A DNA stretch of 64,000 nucleotides, from NCBI GenBank assembly GCA_002172675.1, contig NETF01000058.1:1-64000 (forward strand), given 5' to 3'. This stretch comes from an unicellular cyanobacterium SU3. GTDB taxonomy: Bacteria; Cyanobacteriota; Cyanobacteriia; Cyanobacteriales; Microcystaceae. How positions within the stretch are numbered: the stretch's first letter is position 1; every line of letters begins with the position of its first letter. Of this stretch, positions 25,319 to 33,931 are shown piece by piece. Both the position numbers and the translations under genes were made by a program. The notes beneath the pieces were generated by a model that worked only from the letters and a program-made list of their open reading frames with translations, had not been told where the DNA came from and searched no databases.

Positions 25319-26416
25319 ATGGAAGACATTCAGTCTATTAAAAGTTGGAAAGTAATTAATGATGTTCCATTTGCCATTGCAGGACCATGTAGTGCAGAAA
25401 CTGAGGAACAACTATATACCACTTGTAAAGGAATTAAAGCACAAGATATTACCATGCTCAGGGCAGGTATTTGGAAACCAAGAACAAGACCTGGCACTTT
25501 TGAAGGTGTTGGCGAGATTGGTTTAGAGTGGATGGAGAAGGTAAAAACTGAGCTTGAAATGCCCGCAGCTGTGGAAGTAGCCAATGCAAAACACGTAGAA
25601 TTGGCACTTAAATACAATATGGATGTACTTTGGATAGGAGCAAGAAGTACGGTAAACCCTTTTACAGTACAAGAAATTGCTGATGCACTAAAAGGAGTTG
25701 ACATACCAGTAATTGTTAAAAATCCAATCAATCCTGATTTGGCATTGTGGAAAGGTGCCATTGAGCGTATATATATGTCTGGCATTAAGCAAATAGCTGC
25801 TTTACACAGAGGATTCTCTTCATTTGAAAAAACTAAATACAGGAACGTACCAATGTGGCAAATAGCCATCGCTTTAAAAAGTGATATGCCTAACCTTCCT
25901 TTACTTTGCGATCCTAGTCATATAGCAGGAACAAGGGATTTGATTTTACCTGTTTCACAAAAAGCCATTGACTTGAATTATGATGGTTTAATGATAGAAA
26001 CACATTATGATCCAGATAAAGCTTTGAGTGATGCAAAACAACAAGTTACCCCTCATAGACTAGGTGAAATACTAGAAGCTATCAAAATCAGACAAACTAC
26101 TTCTGATAACCAGGAATTCAATAGTATTCTCGAAACCATGAGAAACCAGATTGATAATATTGATAGAGAAATTCTTGAAAGTATGGCAGCTAGAAAGTCA
26201 TTAGTTGATAAACTTGGTGAATACAAAAAAGAAAACAACGTAACTGTATTTCAATCTAATCGCTGGTTAGAAGTTTTTAAAACAAGAGCTGAATGGGGAA
26301 GCCAACTTAATTTGCAAAAAGAATTTGTAGGTAAGCTATTTAAACTCATTCATGATGAATCTATTAGACTTCAAAGTAAAATTTTAAATAACGATAAAGA
26401 AAAAGTGTCTAAGTAG
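25319..26416 (+). CDS. Bifunctional DAHP synthase / chorismate mutase
   Basis: A 365-residue fusion. Residues 1-~260 are a type I-beta (KDO8PS-like) DAHP synthase, with FAIAGPCSAE, RAGIWKPRTRPGTFEG, CDPSHIAG and IETHYDPDKALSD; it joins PEP and erythrose 4-phosphate in the first step of aromatic synthesis. Residues ~272-355 are an AroQ-type chorismate mutase helix bundle (MRNQIDNIDREILESMAARKSLVDKLG-type). In such fusions the mutase domain both makes prephenate and gives feedback control of the synthase by prephenate. aroB lies 100 bases downstream, past a terminator-like hairpin, so the two share a pathway and perhaps partly a transcript. Confidence 0.95.
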   Translation: MEDIQSIKSWKVINDVPFAIAGPCSAETEEQLYTTCKGIKAQDITMLRAGIWKPRTRPGTFEGVGEIGLEWMEKVKTELEMPAAVEVANAKHVELALKYNMDVLWIGARSTVNPFTVQEIADALKGVDIPVIVKNPINPDLALWKGAIERIYMSGIKQIAALHRGFSSFEKTKYRNVPMWQIAIALKSDMPNLPLLCDPSHIAGTRDLILPVSQKAIDLNYDGLMIETHYDPDKALSDAKQQVTPHRLGEILEAIKIRQTTSDNQEFNSILETMRNQIDNIDREILESMAARKSLVDKLGEYKKENNVTVFQSNRWLEVFKTRAEWGSQLNLQKEFVGKLFKLIHDESIRLQSKILNNDKEKVSK

Positions 26417-26440
26417 AAAGATATTTTTTGTATTAATTAG

Positions 26441-26472
26441 AAAAAGTACTGCCTTTAGGTAGTACTTTTTTT
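26441..26472 (+). terminator. Terminator between the DAHP synthase gene and aroB
   Basis: AAAAAGTACTGCC-TTTA-GGTAGTACT followed by six T residues, with one G-U pair in the stem. It should end much of the upstream transcript before aroB; readthrough may still supply aroB. Confidence 0.8.
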
Positions 26473-26516
26473 AAATTTAAACCTTGCCTAACTAGTAATT
26501 TAACACACGTATCTAT

Positions 26517-27584
26517 ATGAATGCGAAAGAAGCATCACGCAATGTACTCGTATATAAATCTTTTGATAAAAAAGATTTTCACTTTTTAGAGAAGTATTCA
26601 AGTATATGCATATTAACCGATGATAATACGCATGAACATTGCTATCCTTTAATAAAAGATATCCTACCTGCTCACCATATTACTTTAACCATAACACCAG
26701 GTGAAGAATACAAAATTCTTAATACTTGTACCTTAATATGGCAATTCCTTACCGAAAATAAATTCGATAGAAAATCAATAGTAGTGAACTTAGGAGGTGG
26801 AGTTATTGGTGATATGGGTGGTTTTTGTGCTTCTACCTACAAACGAGGAATCGATTTTGTACAAATGCCAACTACTTTGTTAGCACAAGTAGATGCCAGT
26901 GTGGGAGGAAAATTAGGTATAGATTTTAATGGGTTTAAAAACCATATCGGTGTTTTTAAAATGCCCAGAAAGGTTATGATATATCCATCCTTTATTAAAA
27001 CTTTAACCAAGCGAGAGTTAATTTCAGGCTATGCAGAAGTTATTAAACATGCCTTAATCAGAGATGTAATTCATTGGGATATATTAAAAAGAGTAAATGA
27101 AATTGATACATTAGATTGGCATCAAATTATTCATCATTCAATAGAAATTAAATCTTTTGTAGTAGAAGAAGATCCATTCGAAAAAGGATTAAGGAAAATT
27201 CTAAACTTTGGACATACAATAGGTCATGCTATTGAAAGCTACTTTTTAGAGAACAAAGAAAACAAGCTTTTGCACGGTGAAGCCATAGCTATCGGTATGA
27301 TATGCGAAGCCTATATTTCGTACCTAAAAGGCTTTATTAATGAAGCTACTTTTAATGAAATTAAATCATACCTACTGAAAGTTTATAAACCCGTAGAAAT
27401 AACTGCAGATGATATTGAAAAGATTTTACCGCTTACACTCCAAGATAAAAAAAATACCAAAGGTGTAATTAGTGCCAGTTTACTTGCTACAACGGGCAAA
27501 GCCAACTTTGACCAACCCATTTCATTAGAGGAGGTGAAAGACAGCCTAGAAAAATATACCTCTTATCAAGTAAAGATAGGATAA
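26517..27584 (+). CDS. aroB: 3-dehydroquinate synthase
   Basis: A 355-residue NAD- and metal-dependent enzyme of the shikimate pathway that converts DAHP, the product of the upstream gene, to 3-dehydroquinate. Motifs: the NAD loop GGGVIGDMGGFCASTYKRG, PTTLLAQVDASVGGK, and the metal ligands Glu in GYAEVIKHALI, His in NFGHTIGHAIE and His in LLHGEAIAIGM. The length is typical. The gene follows the DAHP synthase gene on the same strand, so two consecutive pathway steps are adjacent. Confidence 0.96.
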   Translation: MNAKEASRNVLVYKSFDKKDFHFLEKYSSICILTDDNTHEHCYPLIKDILPAHHITLTITPGEEYKILNTCTLIWQFLTENKFDRKSIVVNLGGGVIGDMGGFCASTYKRGIDFVQMPTTLLAQVDASVGGKLGIDFNGFKNHIGVFKMPRKVMIYPSFIKTLTKRELISGYAEVIKHALIRDVIHWDILKRVNEIDTLDWHQIIHHSIEIKSFVVEEDPFEKGLRKILNFGHTIGHAIESYFLENKENKLLHGEAIAIGMICEAYISYLKGFINEATFNEIKSYLLKVYKPVEITADDIEKILPLTLQDKKNTKGVISASLLATTGKANFDQPISLEEVKDSLEKYTSYQVKIG

Positions 27585-27847
27585 TACAGGCATTCTCAAT
27601 TTAACATTTTTTTTTTGCTTTGTACCTTTCATTTCAGCTGAGTCTCTACGAAAACAATTGATATAGCCCATTTAATAGTAGTTAGAAGCACATTTTGAGT
27701 GCGTGAAGTATACAATTTTTAGCTTCTCTACGTAAAGTAAGGATAAAACCAATCCTTAAAAAACACTAATAATTATCAATAGTAGTGTAATTCCACCTAT
27801 TCTATTAAAAAAACAGACTTTAAGCATTTTTAAAAATTGCATATTGA

Positions 27848-29314
27848 ATGAAAAGGAAAATATCAATATCATTTGTTGTCGGTATATCATTCTTATTAAG
27901 TTCCGGAATATTCTTATCCGTACCAAATTGTAATGCAGCAACCCATTCATCTACTGTAAAAGAACCCTTAGACATGTCTTGGTGGCAAAACCTAGACGAT
28001 GAATGGAAGAATATATTTCTAAACACACTTGAATTGAATGATAGTGTAGATATTACTCCTCATTTGCCAAAAATCTCAAAATTAAAGTCTTTAAACTGTA
28101 TAAAAAGTCGCATTACTTCACTTGAGCCTCTTCTAAGACTTGACAGCCTAGAAAAGCTCAATTTAATGGGAAGTACTATTGAAGACATAAGTTTACTATC
28201 CCAGATAAAAACACTTCAAAAAGTGAATTGTACCTTCTCTAAAGTAAGCAGAGAGAAGATTGAAAAATTTAGAGAAGAAAACGAAGAAGTAACTATTTAT
28301 CCTGTTCTTTATAAAGATTGGTGGGACGCATTAGATACTCCTTGGAAAAATGTTTTTAGAACTTCTGCCAAATTTAAAAAAGAACCAAGCCCATTAGACT
28401 TAAATCGTATTTACGATATGGGTAGACTTATTTGTACAGGAAATGGTATTAATGAATTTGAGCTAACTCATCTAGAGCCTGTACGTTCATTAAAAAATTT
28501 AAGGATTCTCTATATCACTAATTCAAACATAGAAAGTTTAGAACCTATTAAAAACCTAAGCAATCTTAAAGTATTACATTGCTCTAGTACAAAAATCAAT
28601 AGCTTAGAACCTATTAAAAATCTAATTGAATTAGAGGAATTAGACTGCTCATATACTGGAATTGAAAGTCTAGAGCCAATTAAATTGATGAATAAAATGA
28701 AGCGATTAACGCTTTATGAAACAAAAATCAGTTCAATTGAAGCCTTGAAAGATTTTAAGTCTCTAGAAGAATTGTATATATCTGATACCAAAGTGAATGA
28801 AATAAGCGTATTAGGAGGATTTTCTTCACTTAAGAAATTACATTGTGGAAATACTCAGATTACAAATCTTGATGCCCTGAAAAATCATAAAAACTTAATG
28901 GAGTTGAAGGTATATGGCACACAAGTATCTGATTTACAGCCAATACAAAATGCTTCGCTCATGAGGGTACTTAGTGTTTCCTCAACAAATGTCAGTTCTT
29001 TAAAAGATATTCTAAAGCTAAATAGACTTAAGGATCTTAATATAGCTTCAACAGATATTAAAAACATATACGAACTAAGTGATATGAAATACTTAGAGAC
29101 TCTAGATATTTCTGATACAAATGTTACTGACTTGGATCCCCTTTCAGAGAAATTCAGGTTAAAATCTATATGGATGGCTTTTACTGAAGTTTCAACATTA
29201 AAAGCTTTTGAAAAATTAAAGAAAATTGAATATATAGACTGCAGCGACACTAAAGTAGGTGAAGAAGAAATAAAAGCATTTAAATTGCGAAATCCTAATT
29301 GCGAATTTAACTAA
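27848..29314 (+). CDS. Exported leucine-rich-repeat protein with duplicated WWxxLDxxWK module
   Basis: A 488-residue protein with a signal peptide (to about residue 30). Most of it is leucine-rich repeats with a 21-22 residue period of the bacterial internalin-like type, e.g. LKVLHCSSTKINSLEPIKNL and LEELDCSYTGIESLEPIKLM. Two copies of a short aromatic module interrupt it: Trp45-Trp46-x-x-Leu-Asp-x-x-Trp-Lys-x-x-Phe, and again from Asp157-Trp-Trp (WWDALDTPWKNVF). Each starts a new repeat block, so they look like N-terminal caps. LRR proteins bind proteins or glycans; the partner is unknown. No T9SS tail or lipobox is seen, so the location is periplasmic or secreted. Confidence 0.8.
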   Translation: MKRKISISFVVGISFLLSSGIFLSVPNCNAATHSSTVKEPLDMSWWQNLDDEWKNIFLNTLELNDSVDITPHLPKISKLKSLNCIKSRITSLEPLLRLDSLEKLNLMGSTIEDISLLSQIKTLQKVNCTFSKVSREKIEKFREENEEVTIYPVLYKDWWDALDTPWKNVFRTSAKFKKEPSPLDLNRIYDMGRLICTGNGINEFELTHLEPVRSLKNLRILYITNSNIESLEPIKNLSNLKVLHCSSTKINSLEPIKNLIELEELDCSYTGIESLEPIKLMNKMKRLTLYETKISSIEALKDFKSLEELYISDTKVNEISVLGGFSSLKKLHCGNTQITNLDALKNHKNLMELKVYGTQVSDLQPIQNASLMRVLSVSSTNVSSLKDILKLNRLKDLNIASTDIKNIYELSDMKYLETLDISDTNVTDLDPLSEKFRLKSIWMAFTEVSTLKAFEKLKKIEYIDCSDTKVGEEEIKAFKLRNPNCEFN

Positions 29315-29963
29315 GTAAAATGCTTTCTAAAGATGTGAGTTTACCCGAAATAATTGAAAGATTATTCGGGTATTTTTTTTCGTCTCGGAGTTTTTTCTTT
29401 AGCACATCAGATAGAATAGCGCTCGGCTTCAGATAAATTCCTTTACAGAGTAACTCATATTGTAAATCCTTTTCATCGTTTGCCTTTATGACAATAACTT
29501 CGAAATCGGTATTTGGAAAATTATCTGTACTGTAAAAATCAAAACCACTTAAAAATAGAATTTTATTTTCTTCAACTTGAAAAAAGTGAGCGGGTTCATC
29601 AAGTGATTTATTCTGAAACGAAGTACAAAATTCCGCAAAACATTTATATACCTCTACCTGATTGAATTGGATTGTTTCTCGAATTTCGTTAATTGAGCTA
29701 TCAAACATTTTACTATTTTGCTTATAACCCCAAACAACTGAAAATCCATAAATAACAATTAAAACAAAAGCAATAAGTAATAGTCCTAATGATTCTTTTC
29801 CCCAAAAGAATATAAGTAATAGTATTAGCGCAAGTAATAGAAATACAATGGAAGCAGCCGTAAACCTAAAATGAAAGCGTTTCTTTTTTTCTACTTTTTC
29901 GATATCTGCCACTAATAGGGCCATTTCTTCAGGGTTAAGGGCCCTATGAGAGATATCTAGCAT
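29307..29963 (-). CDS. Two-TM membrane protein of unknown function
   Basis: A 218-residue protein with a short cytoplasmic N-terminus, two adjacent membrane helices (about residues 36-56 and 58-80) and a ~135-residue soluble domain with the stretch NKILFLSGFDFYSTDNFPNTDFEVIVIKA. I do not recognise the family. The topology is in-out-in, so the soluble domain is probably cytoplasmic. The gene ends 8 bases inside the convergent LRR gene, and its last ~20 codons contain the LRR gene's terminator hairpin. It follows pspA on the same strand, but a terminator at 30010-30033 separates them. Confidence 0.65.
   Translation of the reverse strand: MLDISHRALNPEEMALLVADIEKVEKKKRFHFRFTAASIVFLLLALILLLIFFWGKESLGLLLIAFVLIVIYGFSVVWGYKQNSKMFDSSINEIRETIQFNQVEVYKCFAEFCTSFQNKSLDEPAHFFQVEENKILFLSGFDFYSTDNFPNTDFEVIVIKANDEKDLQYELLCKGIYLKPSAILSDVLKKKLRDEKKYPNNLSIISGKLTSLESILLS
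29342..29380 (+). terminator. Terminator of the LRR gene, inside the opposing reading frame
   Basis: TACCCGAA-(A)-TAAT / ATTA-TTCGGGTA with a six-base loop, then eight T residues (29373-29380). It lies 28 bases after the LRR stop and is also translated on the other strand as the end of the gene at 29307-29963. Confidence 0.85.
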
Positions 29964-30009
29964 TACAATTTGGTTTTTCTTTCAAAGAATATATGCATAG
30001 CGTAAAAGT

Positions 30010-30033
30010 AAAAAAGCCCTGCTCAGGGCTTTT
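30010..30033 (-). terminator. Terminator of the pspA transcript
   Basis: On the minus strand the hairpin reads AAAAGCCCT-GAGC-AGGGCTTTTT, just after the pspA stop. The stem with flanking A/T runs is typical of a two-way terminator. Confidence 0.85.
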
Positions 30034-30040
30034 CTACCAA

Positions 30041-30877
30041 TCAAGAATCATTAGAAGAGTTCTTTAATTTTTCTTTAAGCTTATCTAGGTCACTACTTCC
30101 ACTTGGGGCAGTATTAGTTTTTGCTTCTTTTGTAGATTCCGCAGATGAGTCTCCCCCCTGCTCTATTTTTGAAGATTCGGCCATTTTAGCCTTTAATTTT
30201 GCCAAGGCTTCTGATTGACTTGCAGAAGATGGTCCTAAAACTTTATCGATTTCATCATCAATCGATGTATTTACAGTATCTGCAATATCACCATAAGATT
30301 CTGCTAGCGCTTCTTGTTCAGCCACTTTTTCTCTCATTCTTTCTAACCTTGCTATGGTATCAGAAGAGTCTACACGAGCAATTTGTTTATTGAGTTTACT
30401 AGTAGCTTGACTTACTCTAGAACGGGCTTTAAGTGTTTTGAGCTCATTTTCCCATCCGCTTACTTGGCTTTTCAATTGCTGAACATTGGTCTCCATTTTC
30501 TTGACCATCGGTTCATATTGATTTACATTTTTTCTGTGAGTTGCTACCTGATTTGCAGTTTTCTGCTTTAATTCAAGCGCTTGACTCGCTAAACGATCAG
30601 CTTCAGAAGCATCAATTTCACCTGCTTCCGCCTTTTTTAAAAGCAAAATAGCCTTATTTTCATATTCTGATTCCCTTCTAACCGCCGCTTCTAATTCCTT
30701 TTTAGAACGAATATGCATAGCCTTAACTTCGGCCAAGCTTTGTAAACTTTTATTTAAGTCTTTCTTTAAATCCCTAATTCCTTGTTCTGTCATTTTAACG
30801 GGATCTTCAAGTTTGTTCATTGCAGCATTAGCCTCAGCTGAGGCAATTCCAAATAATCTTTTTAACCAACCAAACAT
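30041..30877 (-). CDS. PspA/IM30 (Vipp1) family membrane-remodelling protein
   Basis: A 278-residue ESCRT-III-like coiled-coil protein. It starts MFGWLKRLFGIASAEANAAM, the amphipathic helix that docks to the membrane, followed by EDPVKMTEQGIRDLKKDL, the PspA/IM30 signature, then long heptad-rich helices to ~215 and a Ser/Lys-rich tail. Such proteins polymerise on damaged inner membranes. A J-domain gene lies 77 bases upstream on the same strand, giving a plausible stress pair: in other bacteria Vipp1 rods are disassembled by an Hsp70/J-protein team. No PspF/PspBC genes are nearby, so regulation differs from the Escherichia coli psp system. Confidence 0.92.
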   Translation of the reverse strand: MFGWLKRLFGIASAEANAAMNKLEDPVKMTEQGIRDLKKDLNKSLQSLAEVKAMHIRSKKELEAAVRRESEYENKAILLLKKAEAGEIDASEADRLASQALELKQKTANQVATHRKNVNQYEPMVKKMETNVQQLKSQVSGWENELKTLKARSRVSQATSKLNKQIARVDSSDTIARLERMREKVAEQEALAESYGDIADTVNTSIDDEIDKVLGPSSASQSEALAKLKAKMAESSKIEQGGDSSAESTKEAKTNTAPSGSSDLDKLKEKLKNSSNDS

Positions 30878-30954
30878 TTTTCTCTTGTATAATTTAAATA
30901 TGCGATGTATTTGTCCAACTCAGTAAAATTAAAGTATATAAGTTTCCACGCCAA

Positions 30955-31383
30955 TTATTTTTCGTATTTGTTTTTAAAGTAAACATACGCTTCATTTAGC
31001 TTTTGAGAAACCTCTTTCGCCATTTCAAACTTCTCTTTGTCATTGTGATATAAATCTGGATGATAGACTTTCATCAATTTTCTATAAGTTTTTTTTATAG
31101 TAGCGAAATCAGCTCCTTGGGGTAACTCTAAAGCCTTATAATACTCTTTCTCTTTGTTATTATCATTTTTTTGATATTGATTACTTTCCCTATACTGTTG
31201 TTCATAGGTATAATCATCTTCAGAAGAAGTAGAGGTTTTCTTATTCCCTTTTTCTTCATATTCTTTTTTTAACTTATTGAGTATTTCATCAATTTCTAGG
31301 TCTTCAAGACTTTTAAAGTTAGTAAATTGATGTAGCTTATCATTAAGTTCGGCCTTTAGTATATCTTTAATTCTATCTAACAT
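30955..31383 (-). CDS. J-domain protein (DnaJ-like, C-terminal J domain)
   Basis: A 142-residue protein. The first ~75 residues are charged and mostly helical (KDILKAELNDKLHQFTNF), followed by a polar linker. Residues ~80-142 are a J domain: YYKALELPQGADFATIKKTYRKLMKVYHPDL, with the essential His-Pro-Asp intact. It lacks the Gly/Phe, zinc and substrate-binding parts of DnaJ, so it is a specialised co-chaperone that brings Hsp70 to one client. Being directly upstream of pspA suggests that client is the PspA polymer, a parallel to the CDJ2-Vipp1 pair of plants and algae (inference). Confidence 0.88.
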   Translation of the reverse strand: MLDRIKDILKAELNDKLHQFTNFKSLEDLEIDEILNKLKKEYEEKGNKKTSTSSEDDYTYEQQYRESNQYQKNDNNKEKEYYKALELPQGADFATIKKTYRKLMKVYHPDLYHNDKEKFEMAKEVSQKLNEAYVYFKNKYEK

Positions 31384-31759
31384 CGGATAAAAATTTATAC
31401 AGGTTTACTTACTAAGAAGTTTTGTTTGTGTGAACAATGGTTAAATTCTTATTTGAATTGACTCGATTTTATTCTTAAGCGTAAGATTGATTACAAACAA
31501 AGAAAAAACAAGTCTTTCAAAAATAAAATAAAGTAAAACAAATTCTTATTGCCTTTCAATAGCCATTTATACCTTTATAAAGGTATTTTTTAAACTGTAA
31601 TGTTTTTAACAATAACTAACCTTTCTGTGTGTAAAAGTGCAGATTTTATACAAAAAAGGCAGAACACAGCATTATTTATTGAGTATTTTGAGAAGAGAAA
31701 AATAGTTATTTTTGTATCAATTAAAAAAACCAAATACTTTACTTAACCGACTATACATT
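31384..31759. other. 376 bp divergent intergenic region
   Basis: This lies between the J-domain gene (minus) and the exported protein gene at 31760 (plus). It holds the plus-strand promoter listed separately and a possible minus-strand -7 element, TATTTTTG, at 31518-31525. Nothing else was recognised. Confidence 0.4.
31688..31714 (+). promoter_or_regulatory. Candidate promoter of the gene at 31760
   Basis: TTG at 31688-31690 and TATTTTTG at 31707-31714, 16 bases apart, slightly short for the Bacteroidota pattern. It gives a leader of ~40 bases before the ATG at 31760. Confidence 0.45.
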
Positions 31760-32368
31760 ATGATTAACTCAACTAACAAACTGCTACTATTAAGCCTATC
31801 TTTTATAATTGTTACAACCACTTTTTCTCTTTCACAATCTACTATCAATGATCCATTAAAAAAACCTGAAATATGGAATCAGATAGTTAAAAACCCACAA
31901 GATATGCGCCTTTGGGCGGCTTATGTAGGTAAGGATCTCAATTCTCTTTCAGATGAAGAAGAAGAAAAAATAGTAAAATGGTGTAGCAGCATTAAAGGAA
32001 ACTTTGGCTTACATCAATTGCCAGAAGATACTTGGAAGGAAATAGCAGAAGACCACCATTATAATTCCCAGCAGAAAGTTCAAATGGATTTAGAATATAA
32101 AATTTTTCACAAACAAGTGGAAGATCATATTCTTAATGAATCTCCTATACTACAAAACCTACAGACCAACATAGAAACTAACTTTATAATTATAGAAGAT
32201 ATCATGCAACTAGAGTTCGAAGAGTTAGGTACTAAATATGTTAGTTACGCAACTATTCATAAAAATGGGGACTATCCTAAAGATAAGTGGCTCCAAGAGA
32301 AAAATGAGGAGCTAAAAGAGCTAAAAATGCTTAATCTAGAAATTTTAAAAGTACGAGCTAGTAAATAA
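31760..32368 (+). CDS. Exported protein of unknown function
   Basis: A 202-residue protein. The ATG at 31760 is chosen over an in-frame TTG 48 bases up because it places a good signal peptide at the N-terminus (MINSTNKLLLLSLSFIIVTTTFSLSQ) and leaves room for the promoter. The mature part is hydrophilic and mostly helical, with aromatic motifs (PEIWNQIVKNPQDMRLWAAY, YVSYATIHKNGDYPKDKW). I recognise no family. It is periplasmic or secreted, and a lipoprotein gene follows ~110 bases downstream. Confidence 0.6.
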   Translation: MINSTNKLLLLSLSFIIVTTTFSLSQSTINDPLKKPEIWNQIVKNPQDMRLWAAYVGKDLNSLSDEEEEKIVKWCSSIKGNFGLHQLPEDTWKEIAEDHHYNSQQKVQMDLEYKIFHKQVEDHILNESPILQNLQTNIETNFIIIEDIMQLEFEELGTKYVSYATIHKNGDYPKDKWLQEKNEELKELKMLNLEILKVRASK

Positions 32369-32476
32369 TCAATCTAGTTTAGTTCCACATTACAGTTTTA
32401 AATAAGTTTTGTTGTACTTTTACCATTATATCTTGTTCTTTACAATGAGCATAAAATTTTGAAAAAGTACCAAACT

Positions 32477-33307
32477 ATGAAGATAGGATTTAACCTACTA
32501 CTTATCCCGTTTGTAAGCTTAATGGTAATCAGTTGTGGTGGAGAAAAGAACTTACCTGAGCAAACTGAAAATCAACAAGCAACTATAGAAGTTGCAGAGA
32601 GTAATCCTGCAGCAAATGGATTTAATGAACAAGCATCTGATACAAAAGCTATAGCACTTGCAGATAGTGTGATGAATGCAATGGGAGGAAGAGAAGCATG
32701 GGATAAGACCAGATATATAGCCTGGAATTTTTTCGGAAGCAGAAAATTAATTTGGGATAAATTTACAGGTAATGTGCGGGTAGAAAATGTTGAAAATGAT
32801 TTTAAAGTACTTGTCAATGTCCATACATTAGAAGGGAAAGTATTTAAGAATGGAGAAGAGCTCTCACAGCCAGATTCATTAAAAAAATACTTAACCAGAG
32901 GAAAAAATATATGGATAAATGATTCTTATTGGTTAGTAATGCCTTTTAAATTAAAAGATAGCGGGGTTACCCTTAAATATTTAAGTGAAGATACTGTAAT
33001 GGATGTACCTTCACATGTATTGCAACTTACATTTGAAGAGGTAGGAGTTACTCCTGAAAATAAATATTTAGTATCTGTTGACAAAAATACAAACCTTGTA
33101 AACCAGTGGGCATTTTATAGAAAAATTGATGATGAAGAGCCCGGATTTACTTTGCCATGGCAAGACTACAAAAAACATGGAGATATCCTTCTTTCTGGTA
33201 ATAGAGGGGTGAGAGAGTTATCTGAAATAAAAGTTTTTGAAGAGCTCCCCGAAAGTGTCTTTACTGAACTTGCTGATGTAGACTTAAGTAAATATAAGGC
33301 ACTGTAG
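32477..33307 (+). CDS. Lipoprotein with LolA-like fold signs
   Basis: A 276-residue lipoprotein; the ATG at 32477 gives the lipobox LMVISC with Cys20, better than the upstream TTG at 32459. The mature part opens ALADSVMNAMGGREAWDKTRYIAWNFFG and continues with strand-rich sequence (KLIWDKFTGNVRVE, VMDVPSHVLQLTFEEVG). This resembles outer-membrane lipoprotein-sorting-type beta folds and unnamed Bacteroidota families with a GGxxAW start. A precise family (perhaps DUF6503) is a guess. It would be anchored to a membrane facing the periplasm. Confidence 0.65.
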   Translation: MKIGFNLLLIPFVSLMVISCGGEKNLPEQTENQQATIEVAESNPAANGFNEQASDTKAIALADSVMNAMGGREAWDKTRYIAWNFFGSRKLIWDKFTGNVRVENVENDFKVLVNVHTLEGKVFKNGEELSQPDSLKKYLTRGKNIWINDSYWLVMPFKLKDSGVTLKYLSEDTVMDVPSHVLQLTFEEVGVTPENKYLVSVDKNTNLVNQWAFYRKIDDEEPGFTLPWQDYKKHGDILLSGNRGVRELSEIKVFEELPESVFTELADVDLSKYKAL

Positions 33308-33408
33308 TAATTAATAATAGATGAAATAATCACTATTACTTGATTACATATTTTCAGCCTAAAAGCGTCTAGAATTAATCTATATAGGATTAGTGTTTCT
33401 TTTAGATA

Positions 33409-33930
33409 CTAATTTTTTATAAATGCCCTTCCTAAATCAAAAAAGCCAAAAGATTCTTGGTAAGCCCTAAACAGGTTTACATTTTGCTTTTCATAATTCT
33501 CTGCCATGGCTGTCATTATTTTGGCTTTAATATTCATGTTATTCTCGAAAATTTCCATTACGTTGGTAGTAGCCAGAACATATATTTCACTAACTTCTGA
33601 AGTACAAATGGCATTATAAATTCGTCGAGTACCTTCAAGTAATGCATTATCGCCAAAAGATTGAGCTACTCCAATTCTTGTCAGTTCCTCAAACTTATCT
33701 TCAATATCTAGATTTAACGATACTTCACCACTTTTAATAATATATATGGCTTGACTGGGATCTTTTCTAAAAAAGATGGCTTCATCTCGCTTATAAGCTC
33801 TCAAGTGTAAAAAAGGGATAAATTCTACAAGTTCATTATCTTCTAATGTTTCAAAAAGAGAATTTTTCTGTAGAAAGCGGAATAATTGTTTATCACCAGC
33901 AGAGTAAGTCTTTTTAAGCGGGTTAAGCAT
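33409..33930 (-). CDS. Cyclic-nucleotide-binding-domain protein without DNA-binding domain
   Basis: About 173 residues starting from the ATG at 33930, one base after the tilS stop; a TTG at 33945 would overlap tilS. Residues ~15-140 form a cNMP-binding fold: LRAYKRDEAIFFRKDPSQAIYIIKSGEVSLNL, then FGDNALLEGTRRIYNAICTSEVSEIYVLA. The usual phosphate-binding Arg cassette FGExALxxxxxR is present as FGDNALLEGTRR, so nucleotide binding is possible. No helix-turn-helix follows, so it is not a CRP-type regulator; it ends after a short helix. Tight linkage to tilS suggests a shared transcript. Confidence 0.8.
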   Translation of the reverse strand: MLNPLKKTYSAGDKQLFRFLQKNSLFETLEDNELVEFIPFLHLRAYKRDEAIFFRKDPSQAIYIIKSGEVSLNLDIEDKFEELTRIGVAQSFGDNALLEGTRRIYNAICTSEVSEIYVLATTNVMEIFENNMNIKAKIMTAMAENYEKQNVNLFRAYQESFGFFDLGRAFIKN

Positions 33931-33931
33931 A

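Noticed and set aside
25330-25869. Minus-strand ORF of 179 codons opposite the DAHP synthase gene
   Set aside because: It is a shadow of a clearly recognised enzyme and shows no family motif.
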